The notes under the pieces are model-generated. The model was not told the origin of the DNA and did not search any database. It saw only the letters and a program-made list of their open reading frames with translations. This document shows positions 1-8,226 of a stretch of DNA of 38,737 nucleotides, piece after piece. The stretch comes from Thermodesulfatator autotrophicus (GTDB lineage Bacteria; Desulfobacterota; Thermodesulfobacteria; Thermodesulfobacteriales; Thermodesulfatatoraceae), in NCBI RefSeq assembly GCF_001642325.1, contig NZ_LSFI01000027.1, forward strand, positions 1 through 38,737, in the 5' to 3' direction. The translations under genes were made by a program, and so were the position numbers. Position 1 is the first letter of the stretch, and the number at the start of each line of letters is the position of its first letter.

Positions 1-236
<236 letters not shown>

Positions 237-258
237 ACATTGTACAGGAGGTAATTTT

Positions 259-849
259 ATGAAACAAATTGATTGTCGCGGGCTTCCTTGCCCTCAGCCA
301 GTTATAAAAACTAAGAATATCCTTGACGAAATTGAAGAAGGTGAAGATGTCTTGGTACTGGTTGATAACGAAGCGGCGGTGAAAAATGTTTCCCGTTTTG
401 CTGAGGCCCAGGGGCATTCGGTAAAAGTTTCCGAAAAAGAAGGCTTCTGGGAGCTAATAGTTACTAAAGGATCTTCAACCACTTCTCAAACTCCGGCAAT
501 ATCTTGTGAAACCCAAGAAAACATTTGTGTAGTTTTAGCTTCAAAGACTATGGGCCAGGGAGATGAAACTTTAGGCAAGATTCTATTAAGGTCTTTTGTA
601 AAAACTTTGAAAGAAGTTAATCCTAAGCCTAACACCATTGTTTTTTACAATGAAGGGGTATTTTTGACCTTAGAAGATTCTGAGCTATTAACTGATCTCA
701 AAGAACTGGAAAAAAGCGATATAGAAATTCTTGTTTGTGGAACCTGTTTAGATTATTACCAGGTGAAAGATAAACTAGCCGTGGGTAAGATATCAAACAT
801 GTTTGATATCTTACAAAAACTGGTGTCCTCAAAGGTTATAAAGCCGTGA
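259..849 (+). CDS. yedF: YedF-type sulfurtransferase-like protein (TusA + DsrE-like)
   Basis: The 196-residue protein has an N-terminal TusA/SirA domain (about residues 1-70) with the CPxP motif: CRGLPCPQP, active Cys11. The C-terminal half resembles DsrE/DsrF, with VVLASKTMGQGDETLGKILL at its start. This two-domain arrangement is the selenium-metabolism YedF family, usual length about 200. The ATG is supported by AGGAGG seven bases upstream. The next gene overlaps its stop (GTGA), and the three-gene set with the class V aminotransferase and DUF3343 is typical of the family. The likely role is carrying persulfide or selenide sulfur/selenium; the acceptor is unknown. Confidence 0.88.
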   Translation: MKQIDCRGLPCPQPVIKTKNILDEIEEGEDVLVLVDNEAAVKNVSRFAEAQGHSVKVSEKEGFWELIVTKGSSTTSQTPAISCETQENICVVLASKTMGQGDETLGKILLRSFVKTLKEVNPKPNTIVFYNEGVFLTLEDSELLTDLKELEKSDIEILVCGTCLDYYQVKDKLAVGKISNMFDILQKLVSSKVIKP

Positions 850-1988
850 TTTATCTGGACCAGGCAGCTACTTCTTTTCCAAAACCTTTTGAGGTTATTG
901 AGGCGGTAGGGCATATCTTGAGAAATATTCCGGGAAGTCCCGGGCGCTCGGCCCATCAAGGGGCTTTGGCGGCAAGCCATATCATCTTCGAAGCCCGCGA
1001 AAAGGTAGCCGCTTTCATCGGCGCTGAAGATTCTAGCCAGATAATTTTTACTTCTGGCTCTACTGAAAGTCTCAATATGGTGATTATGGGGCTACTTAAA
1101 CCTAACGACTGTGTAATAGCTACCCATATGGAACATAATTCTGTGGCTAGACCTCTTGAATACCTCCGCCAAAAAAGAAATGTAAAAGTAATTTTTGCTC
1201 CGTGTAATGAGGAAGGGTTCCTTGATCTTGATGCTTTCGCCAGCCTAGTAGAAACACATAAGCCACGGCTAATTTGTTTAAATCTGGTTTCAAATGTAAC
1301 TGGAACCATCCAGCCCCTAGCTGAAATATTAGAAATTAAAGGCGAAAGTTTGCTTCTTATTGATGCTGCCCAGGCGGTAGGGCATATTCCTATAGATGTT
1401 TCTAAAGGGGATATAGATTTTTTAGTTTTTTCAGGGCACAAAGGTGTTTTCGGCCCTCCTGGAGTGGGAGTGCTTTATATCAAGCCAGGGCGTGAAAATG
1501 AACTTTCTCCCATCAAGCTTGGGGGCACCGGGAGTCGTTCAGAATCTCTTGAAGCCCCTAAGTTCCTGCCAGATCGCTTTGAACCCGGTACTCCTAATTT
1601 ATGCGGTATCGCCGGGCTTGCCGCAGGTATTGACTTTATTGAAAAAACAGGCCTTATGAAAATTCATCGGCATACTACAGCTCTGGCTGACCTTTTTGTT
1701 GAGAAAATTAAGGGGCATCCTCGGCTTAAATTTTATGGGCCGAAAGAAAGAATCAAGGCTATTCCCATTGTTTCCGTAAATATAGAAGGTCTTTCGCCTT
1801 CTGAGGTGGCAAGGGTTCTTGATAAAGAATTTCAGATTGCCGTGCGCCCTGGTCTTCATTGTGCTCCTCTGGCTCATAAGGCCATAGGCACCTTCCCGCA
1901 GGGAACAGTAAGGTTTTCTTTTGGCTATTTTAACCGCATAAAAGAAGTTGAATTAGCTGCTGAAGCCCTATTAAAAATAGCAGCATGA
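846..1988 (+). CDS. Cysteine desulfurase-like class V aminotransferase
   Basis: This 380-residue fold-type I PLP enzyme belongs to the cysteine desulfurase/selenocysteine lyase superfamily. It starts with the family's YLDQAATSFPKP. Visible residues are Asp173 (LIDAAQ, pairs with PLP nitrogen), His198-Lys199 (FSGHKG, Lys forms the Schiff base) and Cys339 in LHCAPLAHK, the expected persulfide cysteine. It most resembles the subfamily co-occurring with YedF and DUF3343 rather than IscS or SufS. The GTG start overlaps the yedF stop and the stop overlaps the next ATG, so the genes are translationally coupled. Probable role: releasing sulfur or selenium from (seleno)cysteine for the neighbouring carriers. 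Substrate preference cannot be decided here. Confidence 0.88.
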   Translation: MIYLDQAATSFPKPFEVIEAVGHILRNIPGSPGRSAHQGALAASHIIFEAREKVAAFIGAEDSSQIIFTSGSTESLNMVIMGLLKPNDCVIATHMEHNSVARPLEYLRQKRNVKVIFAPCNEEGFLDLDAFASLVETHKPRLICLNLVSNVTGTIQPLAEILEIKGESLLLIDAAQAVGHIPIDVSKGDIDFLVFSGHKGVFGPPGVGVLYIKPGRENELSPIKLGGTGSRSESLEAPKFLPDRFEPGTPNLCGIAGLAAGIDFIEKTGLMKIHRHTTALADLFVEKIKGHPRLKFYGPKERIKAIPIVSVNIEGLSPSEVARVLDKEFQIAVRPGLHCAPLAHKAIGTFPQGTVRFSFGYFNRIKEVELAAEALLKIAA

Positions 1989-2230
1989 AGGTTATTTTAC
2001 TCTTCCCTTCCATTCATTATGTCTTAAAAGCAGAAAAAGTTCTCAAAAAAGAGGGCCTGAAACTTGATTTGGTGCCTGTCCCCAAAGAAGTAAGCAGTGA
2101 TTGTGGTATGGCCTTGGAAATAGAAAAAGAAGCCCTGGCCCTGGTTTTAAAAAAACTTGCTTTGGCTAACCTTAGGCCTTCTTCCTGTCAGGAAAAGACT
2201 CCTGAAGGCTACCGAGAAATTCACACCTAG
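1985..2230 (+). CDS. DUF3343 putative Se/S carrier protein
   Basis: This 81-residue protein matches the DUF3343 (putative Se/S carrier) pattern: an N-terminal strand ILLFPSIHYVLKAEKVLKKE, a P-x-P-x-E-x-SSDCGMAL motif with a conserved cysteine, and a helical end. Its ATG overlaps the stop of the aminotransferase gene (ATGA). The single Cys in SSDCGMAL probably receives sulfur or selenium from the desulfurase or YedF. The C-terminal 15 residues look poorly conserved. Function is inferred from family and neighbours only. Confidence 0.82.
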   Translation: MKVILLFPSIHYVLKAEKVLKKEGLKLDLVPVPKEVSSDCGMALEIEKEALALVLKKLALANLRPSSCQEKTPEGYREIHT

Positions 2231-2265
2231 ACGCCAGCTTAAATTGGTTTTACCATTAACTTGTT

Positions 2266-2721
2266 ATGGAAAAGACGGTTTGCACCAATAAAAAAGCTCG
2301 GCATCTTTATGACATTGAAGAAACGCTTGAAGCGGGGATGGTCCTTCTTGGGCCAGAGGTAAAGTCCTTAAGGCTTGGAAGGGCTAATCTGGTTGATAGC
2401 TTTGCTCGCATTAAAGACGGTGAGGTATATCTTTACAACGTTCACATCAGTCCTTATCCTTTTAGTCGTGAGGCGCAGTTAATTGACCCAACGCGTACGC
2501 GCAAGCTTCTTTTAAAAAAGCAGGAGATAAGGCGGCTCCTTGGCAAGGTACAGCAAAAAGGTTATACTTTAATACCTTTGAGAATTTATTTTCGGGATGG
2601 CAAGGCCAAGGTGGAGTTAGCCTTGGCTAAAGGTAAAAAGGTTTATGACCGGCGGGAAACTATACGCCGCCGTGATGTTGAGCGAGAGCTCAGGCGCCGT
2701 TACAAAGGGCGCATAAAATAG
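2266..2721 (+). CDS. smpB: SsrA-binding protein SmpB
   Basis: SmpB binds tmRNA and delivers it to ribosomes stalled on broken mRNA (trans-translation). The 151 residues show the family hallmarks: KKARHLYDIEETLEAG, the GPEVKSLR segment, DSFARIKDGEVYLYN, and a basic C-terminal tail (RRETIRRRDVERELRRRY) that enters the empty mRNA channel. Length is normal. No good ribosome binding site precedes the ATG at 2266, so the start rests on family length. The tmRNA gene itself lies about 50 bases downstream on the same strand, a common arrangement. Confidence 0.96.
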   Translation: MEKTVCTNKKARHLYDIEETLEAGMVLLGPEVKSLRLGRANLVDSFARIKDGEVYLYNVHISPYPFSREAQLIDPTRTRKLLLKKQEIRRLLGKVQQKGYTLIPLRIYFRDGKAKVELALAKGKKVYDRRETIRRRDVERELRRRYKGRIK

Positions 2722-2773
2722 TTCTTTTAAAATTGGGCTAAAAGCCCTGCTTTCGTTGGCCCAAAAGCTTTGA

Positions 2774-3132
2774 GGGGGCGAAATGGGTTCGACGGAGGTG
2801 CGTAGGGCTGAACAGCGTGCCGAGGTGCCCACCGCCTCGTAAAAAAGGTGGGGCAAACACAAGTGCCGACGAATACAGCTACGCCATGGCTGCTTAATAG
2901 AAAAGCAGCCCGCCCTGAATCCTGCCTCTGCCCGCGGGCGGTTCAGGGCGTCAGCTAGCGGGCTGGCCTAGAAGGTGCGCCTGCCACCTTCTAGGCGAGA
3001 TTTCTGCAGGCTAGGCTGGTGGAGGCCAGCCTGGGGAGTCTCCCCAGCCGAAAGTCACGGCCCAGGCTACGCACGTAGAAGTTCAGTCTGAAACACCTCC
3101 GGACGCGGGTTCGATTCCCGCCGCCTCCACCA
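2774..3132 (+). ncRNA. ssrA: Transfer-messenger RNA (tmRNA)
   Basis: The 5' end GGGGGCG-AAATGGGTTCGAC and the 3' end with T-arm (GGTTCGATTCCC) and CGCCTCC-A-CCA are diagnostic. The first seven bases pair with bases 3122-3128 (one G-U) to make the tRNA-like acceptor. The tag-coding stretch at 2853-2897 starts at GCA and reads ANTSADEYSYAMAA-stop, with the hydrophobic AMAA end expected for ClpXP recognition. GC-rich self-complementary blocks between 2900 and 3060 fit the pseudoknots. It follows smpB and converges with the oxidoreductase gene. Confidence 0.96.
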
Positions 3133-3138
3133 GAATTT

Positions 3139-4848
3139 TTAAGTAATCCAGCCCCAACGGCGTGCAAAGTTCATCCCTCCAAGTGGCACATAAACTTTTT
3201 CATAGCCTGCAGCATAAAGCACTCGCGCGGCCTCATAAGCTCTCATAGAAGAATTACAAATTAAAATGACTTCTTTGTCTTTTGGAATTTTATCAACATT
3301 ATGTCTTACCTGGTTATAAGGGATACAAATCCAGCGTCCAGGATATTTTTCTATAAAGGGAGCGGCTTCGCGTTCACTTCGTACATCAACAAAAACTGTA
3401 TTTGGGTAATTTTCTTTTAGCCTTTTAAATATTTCATCAAGCTCAATAGGCTTAAAAAGTCCATCAGCCATGTTATTGGCCACCATGGAAACCACATTTA
3501 TGGGGTCAAGGGCAGAGTTAAAGGGTGGAGCGTAGGCCAGTTCCATATAAGCCGTATCTTCTAGGCGAGGCTTAAACTCAAGCAGTTTAGCAATAGCGTT
3601 AATACGGGCCATGGCGCCATCTGTCATAGGACCAACGGCTTGAAAACCAAGAACGCGGCGGTCTCTTTCGTCAGCAACTATTTCTACAAAAATGAGACCT
3701 GCACCTGGATAGTAGTGGGCTCTTTCCGTTTGGTTGTGTAAAGCGTAAAAGGCCTTAAAGTTTTCCCATTTAGCCACTTCGTAAGAAAGGCCACAGCTAG
3801 CAATAGCTAGATCAAAACATTTCATTACAAAAGCACCGACTGCTCCCCGGAATGTTTCTGTTCCTCCAGCTAAATTGGTACCAATTATGCGGCCGTGGCG
3901 GTTGGCAAGAGCACCAGAGGGAAGGACCATTTTTTTACCAGAAATCAGGTGAGTTATTTCTACACAGTCGCCACCGGCGTAAATATCAGGGTCTGAAGTT
4001 TGCAAACGTTCATTAACGATTATACCTCCGGTAAGAGGTGAAACAGCAAGCCCTGCATCACGGGCCAGCTGGGAGTTGGGGCGTACACCGGTAGCCATAA
4101 TTACCAGGTCACATTCGTAACGACCATCTTCAGTAATTACCGCCACTACTTTTCCGTCTTTCCCTTCAATTTCTTTGGTGCGGGCGTTAACCACTAGTTT
4201 TACGCCTTTTTCTTTTAGATGCTGGGCTACTATGCGAGCCATAGGTGGGTCAAGTAAACGGGGAAGAGGCTGGGAAAAATACTCTAAAACCGTGACCTCT
4301 ACTCCCCACAAGTCTCTAAAGGCCTCTGCCATTTCAAGGCCAATGGCCCCAGCTCCTATAATGACTACTTTACCTACTTCGCCTCTGGATAAACGATTTT
4401 TTATTTCAATAGCAGAATGAAGATTTGAAACGGCAAAAACACCATCAAGGTCTTTCCCTGGAAGAGGTAAAAGAAAGGGTGAAGCACCCGTAGCTAAAAC
4501 TAACTTGTCATAAGGTAAGGTTTCTTCTTTTCCGGTATCAAGGTATTTGACATGTACCAATTTTTTATCTCGGTCTATTTTGGTAGCCAAAGTCTTTGTT
4601 AGAGTGTGAACCCCTTTGGCGTTTTCAAAAAATTTTTCGTCTCGCAACATCTTAAAAGCTGTAAGGCGGAGTTCTTTTTCGTCGGGAATATCCCCAGAAA
4701 CGTAATAGGGAATCCCGCAGCCTCCATAGGAAATAAGGTCATCTTTGTCAATCATTATTACTTCTGCTTCGGGATTTAAGCGTTTTACCCGGCAAGCTGC
4801 CCGCGGGCCAGCTGCTACTGCCCCGATTACTACAATTTTTTCTTTCAT
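3139..4848 (-). CDS. FAD-dependent CoA-disulfide reductase-like enzyme with rhodanese domain
   Basis: The 569-residue protein has an N-terminal FAD Rossmann motif (VVIGAVAAGPRAA), a single active-site cysteine Cys44 in SYGGCGIPYYVSG, an NAD(P)H-binding motif VVIIGAGAIGLEMAEAF (about 160-178), an FAD site in IYAGGDC, and a C-terminal rhodanese domain (about 480-569) with Cys531 in LICNSSMRAYEA. This fusion is known for CoA-disulfide reductases and NAD(P)H-dependent persulfide/polysulfide reductases, so reduction of polysulfide, CoA-persulfide or CoA disulfide is likely. AGGAGG precedes the ATG. The gene is transcribed divergently from the DUF5335 gene. Which substrate it uses cannot be settled by sequence alone. 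Confidence 0.88.
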   Translation of the reverse strand: MKEKIVVIGAVAAGPRAACRVKRLNPEAEVIMIDKDDLISYGGCGIPYYVSGDIPDEKELRLTAFKMLRDEKFFENAKGVHTLTKTLATKIDRDKKLVHVKYLDTGKEETLPYDKLVLATGASPFLLPLPGKDLDGVFAVSNLHSAIEIKNRLSRGEVGKVVIIGAGAIGLEMAEAFRDLWGVEVTVLEYFSQPLPRLLDPPMARIVAQHLKEKGVKLVVNARTKEIEGKDGKVVAVITEDGRYECDLVIMATGVRPNSQLARDAGLAVSPLTGGIIVNERLQTSDPDIYAGGDCVEITHLISGKKMVLPSGALANRHGRIIGTNLAGGTETFRGAVGAFVMKCFDLAIASCGLSYEVAKWENFKAFYALHNQTERAHYYPGAGLIFVEIVADERDRRVLGFQAVGPMTDGAMARINAIAKLLEFKPRLEDTAYMELAYAPPFNSALDPINVVSMVANNMADGLFKPIELDEIFKRLKENYPNTVFVDVRSEREAAPFIEKYPGRWICIPYNQVRHNVDKIPKDKEVILICNSSMRAYEAARVLYAAGYEKVYVPLGGMNFARRWGWIT

Positions 4849-4874
4849 GTTTTTACCTCCTAAAAATTTTTAAC

Positions 4875-4891
4875 AAATAAAATGTTTATTT
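4875..4891. promoter_or_regulatory. Palindromic operator candidate between divergent genes
   Basis: AAATAAA-ATG-TTTATTT is a perfect 7-3-7 inverted repeat in the 129-base gap between the oxidoreductase and the DUF5335 gene. A TATAAT hexamer (4895-4900, plus strand) lies immediately beside it, with a TTAACA hexamer at 4870-4875 (19-base spacer). A repressor bound here could control both genes. The repeat does not clearly match Rex, Fur or PerR consensus sequences. Confidence 0.45.
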
Positions 4892-4977
4892 TGGTATAAT
4901 TTGCTCAACAATTTCTTAATAGTGTTTATATTTTTTGTAGAGAAGTAAAGTTCAAATAACGCTAAGGGGGACCCAAA

Positions 4978-5451
4978 ATGAAAAAAGAAAGAATTCTTAA
5001 GAAAGATTGGCCTATCTTTTTAAAACAGTTTAACGCTGAACATCAGTTTAGGCCGGTTTGCGTGCTGGTGGGTGGCCACGAAGTATGCCGGGACATGCCC
5101 TTTTTGGGATTAGTATATGAAGCCAAGAAGAAAGACGTAGAAGTCATTGTTGGGGGAATTGATGCTGAACATACCGAGCATTTAGTTCATACTTTGCGTT
5201 CTCCCCGGGCAATATATGTTTTGAAAGAAAACGGTGAAGTTAAAGGAATCGAAGTCCAGTCAGCCAAGGAGGACAATCTGGTTGTTGAATTTATTGGTCC
5301 TCCAGAAGAAGCCCAAAGGATGAAAAAAGAATTAATTGAAAAAATTGCTTATGACCTTTATCTCAAACGGGGAAAGGAACCAGGTAAAGCCCTTGATGAC
5401 TGGCTTGAAGCAGAAAAGATTGTAGAAAAAGTAGCTAAGATGTATATCTAG
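4978..5451 (+). CDS. DUF5335-DUF2934 fusion protein of unknown function
   Basis: In this 157-residue soluble protein, residues about 5-110 resemble DUF5335: a DWPIFLKQF helix, a GGHEVCRDMPFLGLVYEAK core, EHLVH and a GIEVQSA strand. Residues about 115-150 resemble DUF2934, with YDLYLKRGKEPGKALDDWLEAEK. Both are small domains without known biochemistry. GGGGGA precedes the ATG. The gene is monocistronic: it is divergent from the oxidoreductase-rhodanese gene and followed by a strong terminator. Coregulation with the oxidoreductase is plausible, but no function is assigned. Confidence 0.72.
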   Translation: MKKERILKKDWPIFLKQFNAEHQFRPVCVLVGGHEVCRDMPFLGLVYEAKKKDVEVIVGGIDAEHTEHLVHTLRSPRAIYVLKENGEVKGIEVQSAKEDNLVVEFIGPPEEAQRMKKELIEKIAYDLYLKRGKEPGKALDDWLEAEKIVEKVAKMYI

Positions 5452-5453
5452 GC

Positions 5454-5489
5454 AAAAAGAAAGGGGAGGTTTGTTTCCCCTTTCTTTTT
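5454..5489 (+). terminator. Rho-independent terminator
   Basis: A perfect 14-bp stem (AAAAAGAAAGGGGA / TCCCCTTTCTTTTT) with an 8-base loop lies three bases after the stop codon of the DUF5335-DUF2934 gene and ends in a T run. Confidence 0.85.
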
Positions 5490-5530
5490 GGCGGATTTCC
5501 TTGTTGCTGTGAGCCTCGTAAGAGCCACTA

Positions 5531-5793
5531 TTAAGAGATCTTTGCAAATATTTTTGATTTTCCATTTATCTCTGAGACAGCTTCGCCTGTCCCGAGCGAA
5601 GCGAGGGATCTCCTCGCACACTGATAATAAGAAATGGCTCCTTTCAATAATAAAATGTTGTGAAGTATCTTTCCTCTTCGCTATGTGAGATTCTTTTTTT
5701 CGTCTTTACGAGTAAAGCGAAGCCATCCTTGTCGCGAGGCGACACAGTCACCAGTGATTTCAACCTGTCTCAGAATTTTTGCAAAATCTCTTT
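5531..5793. repeat. MITE-like inverted repeat filling the gene-free gap
   Basis: The 500-base gap 5452-5955 holds no gene. Its left end (5531-5580: AAGAGATCTTTGCAAATA... CTGAGACAG) is the inverted partner of its right end (5764-5793: CCTGTCTCAGAATTTTTGCAAAATCTCTT). Inside are smaller palindromes such as AGACAGCTTCGCCTGTC, and CGAGCGAAGCGAGG. The right end matches copy A at 124-196. No transposase is inside, so this looks like a non-autonomous mobile or recombinogenic repeat. Bases 5794-5955 hold only the leader of the TPR gene. Confidence 0.55.
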
Positions 5794-5955
5794 ACGATAT
5801 TTTGCGAGCCGAAGTAATCTCCAGTTGATATTTTCTAGGGGCTCCGAAAGCCGAATGTTTTTTCTAGAGTACTGAAAAAGGCCTTAATTTGAACTTGGTT
5901 TATTCCGATTAGTTGGTTATAAAAAAGACAAATTTCCCCTATAAAGGAGTCTTCT

Positions 5956-8226
5956 ATGGTGGGTAGATGGCGTATTTTAGTAGTTTTTTTACTGGTATTG
6001 GCTTTTTTAGGTTGTAGTTCTCCAGAAGAAAAAATTTCCAAGCACATGGAAAGAGGCATAGCCTTTGCCAAAGAGGGGAAACTTCGTGAGGCGGCCATTG
6101 AGTTTCAAAACGTGCTTCAGCTTGATCCCAAACACCCCAGAGCCAATTACGAACTTGCTGAGATATATTTTAAAACTGGCAATTTGAGGCGAGCCCTTTC
6201 CCAATATCGTAAGGCCGTTGATGTTGACCCGGATAATCTAGAAGCGCGAGTTAAGCTTTCTTCTCTCCTTATTGCCGCAGGTGAACTGGAAGAGGCTGAA
6301 AAGCACTTACAATATGTCCTTCAAAAAGAGCCCGAAAACACAAAGGCTTTAAATCTTTTGGCTACTTTGCGTCTCCGCCAGAAAGACTACCAGAACGCCG
6401 AAAAACTAGCCGAAGAGGTACTGGCTAAAGACCCTGGCAATACCGAAGCCCTGGTAATTATCTCTCGCGTTTACAATGCCAGAGGAGAAAAGGGTAAAGC
6501 TCTTGCTAAGTTGAAAGAGGCCATAGCTAAATCTCCTGACAATCCTTTCCTCTATGAGCTTTTACTTCGCCAGTATCTTGAAAGCGGAAAAGTAAAAGAA
6601 GCTGAGGCCCTTCTTAAAGAACTAACCCAAAAATTTCCCCAACAAAATCGCTTTGTCCGCGAGCTTATCTCTCTTTACATAGCTCAGGGCAAGTTTAAAG
6701 AAGCTGAAAAATTCTTGCTTGCCTGGAATGAAAAACATCCTGACGAAGTCTTTGGCCGCCTTCTTTTGATAGACCTTTATCGCCAGCTTGGCCAGACAGA
6801 TAAAGCTATAGAGCTTGCCGAAGAAAGCCTTAAAAAATGGCCTGACTCTTTAGATTTAAAAGCCCAGTTAGCGTATCTTTTAGTTCAAAAAAATAAGCTT
6901 GACGAAGCCCAGAAGCTTGTTGATGAAGTTCTGGCTAAAAATCCCAATCACCCTATTGCCCATCTGGTAAGAGGGAAAATTCGCCTGGCCAAAGGTCTCC
7001 TAGCTGAAGCTCTGGAAGACTTTCAGGTTACTACTAAAGGTCGGCCGCGCCTGGCTGAGGCTTATCACTTTATTGGTGTGGTTAACCTGCTTCAGGGGAA
7101 ACCCTCTGAGGCCAGAAAGGCCCTTGAAAAGGCTATTGAATTAAATCCTCTTGCCTGGAAAACTAGGCTGATTTACGCCCGTTTACTTCTTGCCCAGGGG
7201 GAACCTGAAAAAGCGCGTGAAGAAGTTATAAAAGTCCTTCGCCTTATGCCACGGAATAAAGAAGCCGGTTTGCTTCTTGCCCTTTCTTACATGGCTGAAA
7301 AGAAGTTTGCCGAGGCAGAAAAGATTTACAAGCGTATGGCAGAAATATTCCCCAAAGATTCTACGGTTCACTTCGCTTACGCTACCTGCCTTTATGCCCA
7401 GAAAAGAATTGAAGAAGGCGTAGCAGAAGACTTAAAGACTCTGGAATTGGCCCCCAATCATTTACCAGCCCTTACCCGTCTCGTTAGATTCTACCTGGCC
7501 AAAAAAGAACCTGATAAGGCCATGGCCCTTATTGATAAGCATCTAGCTAATTTCAAAGATAAAGCTCCTCTTTACTTTTTGAAAGCTCAGGTTTATCTGG
7601 CCAAGAATGACTTAAAGTCAGCAGAAAAAGAACTTAAGCTTGCCGTTAAAGAAAATGATAAATTCCTCCCAGCCTATAACCTGCTTATTGCCCTTTATGC
7701 CAGAGAGGGCAAACTTAGTGAAGCCCTGGCTGAATGTGAAAAGGCCCTTGAAAAAACGCCGAAAAACATTGCTCTTTTAATGATCAAGGCCGCCATTCTT
7801 ATGGCCCAAAATAAAAACGACGAAGCTGAAAAGATTTATCGTCAAATTATTGAGTTAAAGCCTGATTACTTCCCGGCCTTAAACAACCTGGCCTGGATGC
7901 TTGCCGAAAAAGGCGAGCTTGAAGAAGCTTTTATTCTGGCTCAAAAGGCCAGGGAACTTGCTCCTGAAAATCCATATATCCTTGACACTTTCGGTTGGGT
8001 GCTTTACAAACGCGGCTCCTACGAACTGGCCGTTTCTACCTTTCAAGATGTACTGGAAAAAAATCCTGACTTTTTGCCTACCCGCCTGCATCTGGCTAAA
8101 ACCTTTATAGCTATGGGTAAAAAAGATAAGGCTATGGAAGAACTTAAAAAGATAGTAAAATCTCCTCTTAACTTTCCTGAAAAAGAGGAGGCCCAAAAGC
8201 TTCTTGAAGAACTCAAAAAATCTTAG
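5956..8226 (+). CDS. TPR-repeat lipoprotein (PrsT-like)
   Basis: The 756-residue protein begins with a lipoprotein signal (WRILVVFLLVLAFLGC, acylated Cys about residue 20) and is then almost entirely tetratricopeptide repeats of 34 residues with the usual A-x-x-Y and LDP-N patterns (for example VLQLDPKHPRANYELAEIYF). It resembles the PEP-CTERM-associated TPR lipoproteins (PrsT type), which are scaffolds in envelope export. No exosortase is visible in the window, so the partner is unknown. GGAG precedes the ATG. The next gene overlaps its end by 23 bases, indicating cotranscription with rlmN. Confidence 0.82.
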   Translation: MVGRWRILVVFLLVLAFLGCSSPEEKISKHMERGIAFAKEGKLREAAIEFQNVLQLDPKHPRANYELAEIYFKTGNLRRALSQYRKAVDVDPDNLEARVKLSSLLIAAGELEEAEKHLQYVLQKEPENTKALNLLATLRLRQKDYQNAEKLAEEVLAKDPGNTEALVIISRVYNARGEKGKALAKLKEAIAKSPDNPFLYELLLRQYLESGKVKEAEALLKELTQKFPQQNRFVRELISLYIAQGKFKEAEKFLLAWNEKHPDEVFGRLLLIDLYRQLGQTDKAIELAEESLKKWPDSLDLKAQLAYLLVQKNKLDEAQKLVDEVLAKNPNHPIAHLVRGKIRLAKGLLAEALEDFQVTTKGRPRLAEAYHFIGVVNLLQGKPSEARKALEKAIELNPLAWKTRLIYARLLLAQGEPEKAREEVIKVLRLMPRNKEAGLLLALSYMAEKKFAEAEKIYKRMAEIFPKDSTVHFAYATCLYAQKRIEEGVAEDLKTLELAPNHLPALTRLVRFYLAKKEPDKAMALIDKHLANFKDKAPLYFLKAQVYLAKNDLKSAEKELKLAVKENDKFLPAYNLLIALYAREGKLSEALAECEKALEKTPKNIALLMIKAAILMAQNKNDEAEKIYRQIIELKPDYFPALNNLAWMLAEKGELEEAFILAQKARELAPENPYILDTFGWVLYKRGSYELAVSTFQDVLEKNPDFLPTRLHLAKTFIAMGKKDKAMEELKKIVKSPLNFPEKEEAQKLLEELKKS

